Shown piece after piece: positions 55,391 to 62,249 of a stretch of 64,000 nt of DNA. The position numbers and the translations under genes are program-made. The stretch comes from Streptomyces sp. CB02058 (GTDB taxonomy: Bacteria; Actinomycetota; Actinomycetes; Streptomycetales; Streptomycetaceae). Numbering within the stretch: position 1 is the first letter of the stretch; the number at the start of each line of letters is the position of its first letter. The stretch covers positions 310,001 to 374,000 of the forward strand of contig NZ_LIPG01000002.1 in the NCBI RefSeq assembly GCF_001905505.1, given 5' to 3'. The notes beneath the pieces were generated by a model. That model saw nothing but the letters and a program-made list of their open reading frames with translations. It was not told the DNA's origin and searched no databases.

Positions 55391-55712
55391 GCGGGGCCGC
55401 CTCCTTCAGAGGGCCGGGGCGCGTCAGGCGCGTACCCAGATTCCGGCGCACCGGTTCGAAGGCGGTCCACGGCCGGTTCAGGAGCGGTATGGGCCCAGCT
55501 CACCGGCCCCGCCGGACCCTGCCGGACACCCCTGCCGCGGCCGCCCACACGCTCCGAACTGGCCGGATACCACTGCCATACCGCTGCCGAAGCGTCTCCC
55601 AGGCCGGGCCTCCTAACTTTCTCGGCAACGGCAGGCAACAGCCCGCCGCACCGGATGGCGGGAATTCCCGCCGGCCCCGGGCCAGTGCAGTCACGAGTGG
55701 ACGGAGACCACC
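55391..55712. promoter_or_regulatory. Divergent promoter of the two RiPP operons
   Basis: A 322-base divergent region between the radical SAM operon and the lanthipeptide precursor gene. It contains a perfect 16-base palindrome GGCGGGAATTCCCGCC (55657-55672), 41 bases upstream of the precursor ATG, and a spaced inverted pair AGCGGTATGG (55483-55492) / CCATACCGCT (55576-55585). It may coordinate both operons. Confidence 0.65.
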
Positions 55713-55871
55713 ATGTCCGAGAACACCCAGCCCGTCGCCGACGACAACAACGACGAGACCCCCGAGGTCGAGGCGCACTCCGTGCTGGACCTCCAGGAGA
55801 CGGCCAACAAGGAGATCGAGGCCCCGGGCGGCAGCTGCGTCAGCGTGATCAGCGTCGTCCTCGCCGACTGA
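55713..55871 (+). CDS. lanA: Class III lanthipeptide precursor with an atypical core
   Basis: A 52-residue precursor too short for ordinary gene calling. Leader residues 1-40 are acidic and contain the class III recognition motif VLDLQ (24-28). The core begins near residues 37-41 and reads SCVSVISVVLAD (41-52). One Cys (42) and three Ser (41, 44, 47) are available. The layout recalls the second ring of AmfS (Ser-x2-Ser-x3-Cys), but Ala51 is at the ring-closing Cys position. A GGAG site precedes the ATG. A strong hairpin follows the gene. Confidence 0.8.
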   Translation: MSENTQPVADDNNDETPEVEAHSVLDLQETANKEIEAPGGSCVSVISVVLAD

Positions 55872-55948
55872 CCGGGCACACCGGGGCGGCGCCGCGGAGG
55901 GACGGGGGAGGACCTCTCCCGCCGTGGCGCCCGGCCCGCCGGTGATGT

Positions 55949-55978
55949 GGGGCGGTTCCGTCGTGACGGAGCCGCCCC
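55949..55978 (+). terminator. Hairpin after the lanthipeptide precursor gene
   Basis: A 14-base stem with one G-T pair (55949-55962 with 55965-55978) and a 2-base loop, between the precursor and the MFS exporter. A partial terminator would let the precursor be made in excess, as is common in lanthipeptide operons. Confidence 0.65.
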
Positions 55979-56048
55979 GCCGTCGCTTCCGCGGCCCGGA
56001 CGGGGCCGCACCCCTCGTCACGACCCAGACCGTCCCCGGGAGTTCACG

Positions 56049-57407
56049 ATGACCACGTCGCTGCGCGGCAACAGGGATTTCCGGCTGCTCTGGCTGAGCG
56101 GCCTCTTCGCGGTCCTGGGCGGGCAGATGAGTTCCCTCGCCCTTCCGCTGCTGGTGCTCAAGGAGACCGGATCGGCGGTGCAGGCCGGAGCCGTCGGGAC
56201 GGTGTCCGTGGGAGCCGTGCTGCTCACGATGCTGCCCGGCGGGGTGATGGCCGACCGTGTCGAACGCCGCCGGCTGATGCGGATCTGCGACGTCGGCAGC
56301 CTGATCGTCGTCACCGCCCTCACCGCGGCCGTCTGGGCCGGGCACGTCCCCATGGCACTCGTCCTGCTCACCGCCACGGCGGGCGCGGTGATCGGCAGCG
56401 TCTACGGGCCCGCTGTCTTCGGCCTCATACGCGCGGTCGTCCCGGCCGACCAGATGGGCACCGCCACCGCGCGGCTCCAGGCACGCACCCAGACCGCCCG
56501 GCTCGTCGGACCCCTGGTCGGGGGAGCGCTGTTCGGCATCCACCCGGCGCTGCCGTTCGCGGCCGAGGCGCTGGGCCTGCTCCTGTCGACCGTCTGCGTG
56601 GCCCTCGTACGCACGCGCTCGCGGGCCAGGACGAAGGCGGGCGCGGTGTTCAGCCGGCGCGAGCTCCTGGCGGGCCTGACCTTCCTGTGGGGCCTGCCCT
56701 ATCTCCGTACGGTCCTCCTCGTGTTCGGCCTGGGCATGAACTTCGCGTTCGGGGCACTCACCTTCACCGCCCTGACCGCGTTCTCCGACGGGGGCACGTC
56801 CGGCGTGGGCGGCGGCTTCGTCCTCACCTGTGTCTCCGCCGGGGCACTGTCAGGGGCGCTGCTCGCACCGAAGCTGAGCCCCGCCCGGCACACCCGGGTC
56901 CTGATCGTCGCCACCTGCTGGACGTGTGTGGCGGCCGCCGGGGTGATGGCCCTGGTCAGCCGGCCGGTGGTGGCCGGGCTCGTGTGCGCGCTCACCATGT
57001 GCCTGTCGACGATCGCCAGCATCGGATTCCTCTCGAAGCTCCTGGTCGTGACCCCGGAGGAACGCGTGGGCCGGGTGCAGAGCGCGGCGGGCTTCCTGTC
57101 CTCCATGGTCCAGCCTTTCGGGCCGCTGGCCGGAGGCGCCCTGCTGACCGCCTTCGGCGCCCGCTGGGCCTTCGCCCTCACCGGCTGCGTGCTGGCCGTC
57201 TCCGCCCTCGTGGTCACCTTCGCCCGCTCGGCGCGGACGGAGCCGGCCCCGCCCCGGGCGGAGGAGCCCGCCGACACGCCGGGGCCCGGCGCCGGGTCCG
57301 GGGCGGGCCCGGACCGCGCACCGGCCGCCGCTACGGACCGCGCACCGGCGGTCGTGACGGACCCCCGCGCACCGGCCGGCGCGAAACCCGCCGTCACCGG
57401 GGACTGA
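56049..57407 (+). CDS. MFS exporter of the lanthipeptide cluster
   Basis: A 452-residue major facilitator protein with 12 predicted helices, of the drug/enterobactin-exporter type (MTTSLRGNRDFRLLWLSGLFAVLGGQMSSLALPLLVL; GGVMADRVERRRLMR). A long Ala/Pro/Thr-rich tail follows residue 400. Located between precursor and synthetase, it likely exports the peptide or gives self-protection; class III clusters often use ABC exporters instead, so MFS is a variation. ATG at 56049 behind GGGAG. Confidence 0.85.
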   Translation: MTTSLRGNRDFRLLWLSGLFAVLGGQMSSLALPLLVLKETGSAVQAGAVGTVSVGAVLLTMLPGGVMADRVERRRLMRICDVGSLIVVTALTAAVWAGHVPMALVLLTATAGAVIGSVYGPAVFGLIRAVVPADQMGTATARLQARTQTARLVGPLVGGALFGIHPALPFAAEALGLLLSTVCVALVRTRSRARTKAGAVFSRRELLAGLTFLWGLPYLRTVLLVFGLGMNFAFGALTFTALTAFSDGGTSGVGGGFVLTCVSAGALSGALLAPKLSPARHTRVLIVATCWTCVAAAGVMALVSRPVVAGLVCALTMCLSTIASIGFLSKLLVVTPEERVGRVQSAAGFLSSMVQPFGPLAGGALLTAFGARWAFALTGCVLAVSALVVTFARSARTEPAPPRAEEPADTPGPGAGSGAGPDRAPAAATDRAPAVVTDPRAPAGAKPAVTGD

Positions 57408-57479
57408 CACGCGAGCCGGGGCAGCCGCCCACACCCACCGTCCGCCGCCCCCGCGGGCTTCGAGAAGAGAGAGCCGAGC

Positions 57480-60065
57480 GTGCCAGGCATCCAGGAAACC
57501 CAGCTCTACTGCCTCGCCGACCGTACGTACTTCGACACCCCCGCCCGGCTGCCCGACGAGGAGTCGCGGTACCGGCTCGACACCGATCCGCCCCCGGCGG
57601 GCTGGCGCCGTGAGTCCGTGGGCCTGTGGACCTCGCTGGTGCCCGAGCACGCCGAGCTCGCCGAACAGGGCTGGAAGATCCATGTGTCCACCGTCCCCGG
57701 TGAGGCCGAGGACACCCTGCGGGACACCGCCCGGATCTGCGTCCGCCACGGTGTGCCCTTCAAATTCCTGCGCAGCGAGCGGGCGTTGCTGCTGATGGCG
57801 GGCAAGCACATCAACCGCAGCGGCGCGGGCAAGTTCATCGCGGTCTACCCGCCCGACGAGACCGTGTTCCTCGCCCTTGCCGACGAACTGTCCCGGACCC
57901 TGGCGGGACGCAGCGGCCCCTACATCCTCAGCGACCTGCGGATCGGCGACGCACCGGTCTACACGCGCTACGGCGCCTACGTCCCCCGCTGGTGCGACGA
58001 CGCGGAGGGCCGCCGGGTCCTCGCCCTGCGGGACCCGTCCGGGACGCTCGTCCCCGACGAGCGCGGCGTGGTGTTCCGGGTGCCCCCGTGGGTCGAGGTC
58101 CCCGAGGCCCTGCGCCCGCACCTCGCGGCGCGCGCCGCCGCCCGCGACGACTCCTTCCCGTACACGGTCACCGGGGCCCTGCAGTTCTCCAACGCCGGAG
58201 GGATCTACCTCGCCGAGGACCGGGGGACCGGGCGGCGCGTGGTCCTGCGCGAGGCGCGCCCGCACTGCGGCCTCGACGGCGTCGGCGACGACGCCGTCAC
58301 CCGCCTGCGCCGCGAGCACCGGGCGCTGACCGCGCTGGCCGGACTGGACTGCGTACCCGAGGTGTACGGGGTACGGACCGTGTGGGAGCACCACTTCCTC
58401 ATCGAGGAGCACATCGAGGGGAACACCCTGCTGGAGGAGATCGTCGCCCGCTTCGCCCTCGTGCGCGGGGCGGACTCGGCGGACGAACTCGCCCCCTACG
58501 TCGCGTGGACCGAGGCGGTGACCGGTGAACTCACCCGCGCGCTGGAGGCGATCCACGCGCGCGGTCTGCGCTTCGGCGATCTGCACCCCTCCAACATCAT
58601 CGTCCGGCCCGACGGCCGGATCGCCCTCGTCGACTTCGAGTACGCCACCGCCCTCGACGACCAGGACACCCCGCTGGCCGGCGGCCAGGGCCTCCAGGCT
58701 CCCCAGGGCACCCCCGGGGCGGAGGCCGACGGCTACGCGCTCTGGGCGACCTGGCTCTCCATGCTGATGCCGGTCATGGAGATGGCGGGACTCGAAACGG
58801 CGAAGGCCCTCACTCTGGAGCGCTGGGCCCGCGAGCGGTACGCCCTTCCGGCCGGGGCGGGCCCCCGCAGGCCCGGACTGCTCAGCGGCCTCGACGCCTC
58901 ACGGCGGCGGGAGGCCGGGGTGGCCGCCCTGTTCGAGGGAGCGGAGGTCGACTGGGCGGGGATACGCACCCGGCTCCTCGCCGGCATCCACGCCGGAGCC
59001 ACCCCCGCACGGGCGGACCGCCTCTTCCCGGGCGGCCCGGACCTCTTCAGGACCGGCGGGACCGATCTCGTGAACGGCGCGGCCGGTGTCCTGTACGCCC
59101 TGCACCGGACGGGCGCCCCCGTCCCCGGGGAATGGACCGACTGGCTCGCGGCGACCGCGCTGCACAGGGACCCCGCCGAGGCCGGCGGACTCTACGACGG
59201 GCTGCCCGGCGCCGCGTTGGTGCTCTCCCTCCTGGGCCGGACCGAGCAGGGACGGGAGGTGTGGGAGCGCGCGACGTCCGTCGCGCAGGCGACTCCATCG
59301 GCGGATCTGCTCACCGGCCGCGCGGGCACCGCGCTCGCCGCGCTCCGCATGGCCCGCGTGCACGGAGCCGCCCCCGACCCCCTGCTCGTCGACAGCGCGC
59401 TGCGCACCGCCCGGGACCTGGACCGGCTGGTGCGGGGCGAACACGTGGACGGCATGAAGGCGCCGGAGTCGGCCGGGCTGCTGCGCGGACTGAGCGGAGC
59501 CGCTCTCCTCCTCCTGGAACTGCACGGGCTGACCGGCGAGGACTGGCTGCGCCGGGCCGCCCGCACCGCCCTGCTGCGGGAGGCCGGACACCTGGTCACC
59601 ATGGATGACGGCTCGCTCCAGGTGAAGGACGGCCGGCGCCATCTGCTCTATCTCGACCAGGGCAGCTCGGGGGTCGCGCTGGTCGCGCAGGCGTACACGG
59701 CCCGGTACGAGGACGAGGCCCTGAGTGCCCTGATCCCGGCCGTGGCCAAGGGCTGCGCCATGGAATTCGTCCGTGAACCAGGGCTGTTCACCGGGCGTGC
59801 GGGCCTCGCCGCGGCGGCGGGCCAGCTCGACCCCGTGACCCGGACCGGGCCCCGGGTCATGGCCTCGGTCCGCAACCTCGCCTGGCACCTCGTCGCCGAC
59901 GAGGACAGGCTGCTCGTCCCGGGCGCGACGCTGCGGCGCTTCTCCGCCGACCTCGGCACGGGGGCGGCGGGGCTTCTGCTCGCCCTGCACTTCCTGTCCG
60001 GTACCCGGGACACGGCCGACGGGGAGCGTCCCCCGGGCCTGCTGGACCTGCTCACCCTCGGCTGA
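57480..60065 (+). CDS. lanKC: Class III lanthipeptide synthetase (LanKC)
   Basis: An 861-residue three-domain enzyme: N-terminal phosphoSer/Thr lyase domain (about 1-215), Ser/Thr kinase domain (about 225-480; RFGDLHPSN with D367 and DFE with D385) and a C-terminal LanC-like cyclase (about 500-861). No Zn-ligand GxCHG or Cys-His motif is present, so it is class III rather than IV. The kinase ATP-binding VVLREARPH has Arg257 where Lys is common. Starts at GTG 57480. Its 3' end overlaps the convergent SARP gene by 14 bases. Confidence 0.92.
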   Translation: MPGIQETQLYCLADRTYFDTPARLPDEESRYRLDTDPPPAGWRRESVGLWTSLVPEHAELAEQGWKIHVSTVPGEAEDTLRDTARICVRHGVPFKFLRSERALLLMAGKHINRSGAGKFIAVYPPDETVFLALADELSRTLAGRSGPYILSDLRIGDAPVYTRYGAYVPRWCDDAEGRRVLALRDPSGTLVPDERGVVFRVPPWVEVPEALRPHLAARAAARDDSFPYTVTGALQFSNAGGIYLAEDRGTGRRVVLREARPHCGLDGVGDDAVTRLRREHRALTALAGLDCVPEVYGVRTVWEHHFLIEEHIEGNTLLEEIVARFALVRGADSADELAPYVAWTEAVTGELTRALEAIHARGLRFGDLHPSNIIVRPDGRIALVDFEYATALDDQDTPLAGGQGLQAPQGTPGAEADGYALWATWLSMLMPVMEMAGLETAKALTLERWARERYALPAGAGPRRPGLLSGLDASRRREAGVAALFEGAEVDWAGIRTRLLAGIHAGATPARADRLFPGGPDLFRTGGTDLVNGAAGVLYALHRTGAPVPGEWTDWLAATALHRDPAEAGGLYDGLPGAALVLSLLGRTEQGREVWERATSVAQATPSADLLTGRAGTALAALRMARVHGAAPDPLLVDSALRTARDLDRLVRGEHVDGMKAPESAGLLRGLSGAALLLLELHGLTGEDWLRRAARTALLREAGHLVTMDDGSLQVKDGRRHLLYLDQGSSGVALVAQAYTARYEDEALSALIPAVAKGCAMEFVREPGLFTGRAGLAAAAGQLDPVTRTGPRVMASVRNLAWHLVADEDRLLVPGATLRRFSADLGTGAAGLLLALHFLSGTRDTADGERPPGLLDLLTLG

Positions 60066-61938
60066 GGAGGCGGGGAGCACCGCTCCCGAAGGAGAGCGGC
60101 GCTCCCCGCACTCCGGCCGCACCCGGGCCCGCCGCCTCCTCGCGGGCGTACAGACAGAGCAGGCGCGGCACCTCGTACAGCGCGGCGTGTGCGGTGACCT
60201 CACCCACGGGGGAGGTCACCGCACCCGTGTCGATGAGCGCCTCGACCGCGCGTATCGTGCCCCGCTCGTCGCGGCCCAGGGCCGCCATCGCCCGCTCCAG
60301 CGTGAAGGCGCCGTCCCCCGCGTCCCCCGCGAGCCGGACCAGCGCCCCGCGGTTGTCCGCGCTCAGGTCCCGCCAGCCCGCGGCGAGGCGGGCGCGGACG
60401 GACACGTCTCCGGCCACCAGCTCGTCCAGGGCCGCCGTCGGGTCGTCGAGCCGGTCCGCGTACTCCGCCAGCGGGAGGTGACGCAGCACCGCCAGCCGCA
60501 TCCCGCTGACCGCCACCGCCAACGGCAGGCCCCCGCAGGCCCGCACGATGCGCAGCGCCGCCGGGCGGTCCGTCCGCAGCCGGTCCTCGCCGATCAGGGT
60601 CCCCAGCAGCTCCAGGGCCTCGTCGTCGTCCGGGGCGGCCAGGGCCGTACGGTGCACGGACTCCAGCCCGGCCAGCTGACCGCGGGCGGTGAGCACGGCC
60701 GAGCAGCGCCCGGACCGGGGCAGCAGGCCGCGCACGGAGGCCTCGTCCGCGACGTCGTCCAGCACGATCAGCGCCCGGTGCCGCGACAGCCAGTCCTGCC
60801 AGGCGTTCTCGGCCCGCACCGGATCCGGCCGGCCCGGTCCGCCCACGTCGCACAGCCGCCCCAGCTCGTCCAGCATGTCGTTCCGGTCGCGCGGTGAGCC
60901 GTCCTCCCGCCGGGCCCGGACATGGACGCGCCCGTCGGGGAAGCCGTCCGCGAGCAGATGGGCCGCCCGGACGGCCAGCGCCGACTTCCCCACCCCGGCC
61001 GGGCCGGAGACGACCAGCACGGAGCCGTCCGTACCGCCCGACACCTGGAGCAGCCGGGCCAGTTCGTCGTCCCGGCCGGTGAAGTGCCTGCTGTCCGCGG
61101 GCAGCGACGCACCGCGGAGGGCGCTGCGGGAGGCGGCGGGCCGGGCCGCCCGGCCACCGCCGAGCATCGCCCGGTAGAGGGCCGCCATGGCCGGGCTGGG
61201 CTCCAGACCCAGCTCCCTCGCGAGCAGCTGGCGGTAGTCGTCGTACACCGCCAGCGCCTCAGCCTGTCGCCCGGTCTGGTGCAGGGAGTTCATCCACGCC
61301 GCCCGGAGCCGCTCCCGGAACGGGTGACGCTCCACCAGGTCCCGCAGGCCGTCCAGGGCCGAGCCCGCCCGGCCCGTCTCGATCTCGGCCTCGGCCCAGT
61401 CCTCGTAGACCGTGAGGCAGCGGGCCTCCAGCCGCTCGGCCTCCTCCGCCACACCGGCACTGTCGCGGAGGTCGTGCAGCGGGAGGCGCTCCCCCCAGAG
61501 GTCCAGCGCCTCCCGCAGCAGCCGGGCGGCCGTGCGCAGATCCCCCCGCTCCCCGGCCGCCCGGCCCGCACGGGCCAGCGTCCGGAAGCGCAGGGTGTCG
61601 AGCTCGCCCTCCTCCACCCGCAGCCGGTAGCCGCCGCAGTCGTGCACCACCCGGTCCCGGTCGTCGCCGTCGGCGCTCCCGAACAGCGCGCGGGCGGCAC
61701 TGACATAGACCTGGAGGTTCTTGCGCGCGGTCCGCGGCGGCCCCTCGGGCCACACCACGTCGGTCAGCACATCGACCGGTACGGGGGTGTTGGGGCGGGA
61801 CAGCAGGGTGGCCAGGACCAGCCGCTGCTTCCGTGGTCCGAGCGGCAGCGGCCTGCCGTCGATCACCGCCGTGAGCGGCCCGAGCAGCGAGAAGTACACC
61901 GTGCCGGCGGAGCCGGGGCGGGCGGGGGATGGGGGCAT
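60052..61938 (-). CDS. SARP-family regulator with NB-ARC/AAA ATPase domain (AfsR-like)
   Basis: A 628-residue regulator. An N-terminal OmpR-like DNA-binding domain (about 15-100; FSLLGPLTAVIDGRPLPLGPRKQRLVLATLL) and bacterial transcriptional activation domain (about 105-260) mark it as SARP. An NB-ARC ATPase follows (VVSGPAGVGKSALAVRAA, then LIVLDDVAD). No TPR region is appended, shorter than AfsR. ATG at 61938 has an AGGAGG site; the open frame continues upstream but is not protein-like. Likely activates the adjacent RiPP operons. Confidence 0.9.
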   Translation of the reverse strand: MPPSPARPGSAGTVYFSLLGPLTAVIDGRPLPLGPRKQRLVLATLLSRPNTPVPVDVLTDVVWPEGPPRTARKNLQVYVSAARALFGSADGDDRDRVVHDCGGYRLRVEEGELDTLRFRTLARAGRAAGERGDLRTAARLLREALDLWGERLPLHDLRDSAGVAEEAERLEARCLTVYEDWAEAEIETGRAGSALDGLRDLVERHPFRERLRAAWMNSLHQTGRQAEALAVYDDYRQLLARELGLEPSPAMAALYRAMLGGGRAARPAASRSALRGASLPADSRHFTGRDDELARLLQVSGGTDGSVLVVSGPAGVGKSALAVRAAHLLADGFPDGRVHVRARREDGSPRDRNDMLDELGRLCDVGGPGRPDPVRAENAWQDWLSRHRALIVLDDVADEASVRGLLPRSGRCSAVLTARGQLAGLESVHRTALAAPDDDEALELLGTLIGEDRLRTDRPAALRIVRACGGLPLAVAVSGMRLAVLRHLPLAEYADRLDDPTAALDELVAGDVSVRARLAAGWRDLSADNRGALVRLAGDAGDGAFTLERAMAALGRDERGTIRAVEALIDTGAVTSPVGEVTAHAALYEVPRLLCLYAREEAAGPGAAGVRGAPLSFGSGAPRLLSRG

Positions 61939-62249
61939 CAGCGGGCCTCCTGGCCGGGGGAGGGGCGACGAGCTGCCGTACGCCGCCGATCCTTCCGCGG
62001 CGCGGAACGGCGCACATCGGTACGCGGCCCGCATCTTCCGGGGCGCATCCCCGACCCCTGCCGCCCGGGACCCCCATGTTGCGGGGGCGTTCCCCCACCC
62101 TCCGGGCCCCCGGCCCGCAGCCGCACGGGCCGGGGGACGCTGCCTGCCGTGCGGGGACCGGCCTGCCACCCCGTCGACGCTGCCTGCCGGGCGGGTGTCG
62201 CGGCCAGCCCGGGCCGGTCGTCGCGGCCTCGGCGCGGAACGACGCGGCC
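61939..62249. promoter_or_regulatory. SARP promoter region with direct repeats
   Basis: A 311-base gap. A 14-base direct repeat GACGCTGCCTGCCG starts at 62136 and 62176 (40-base spacing), just downstream of the LuxR gene stop and upstream of the SARP start. It could be a site for SARP-type or other regulators; no gene was seen. Confidence 0.4.
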
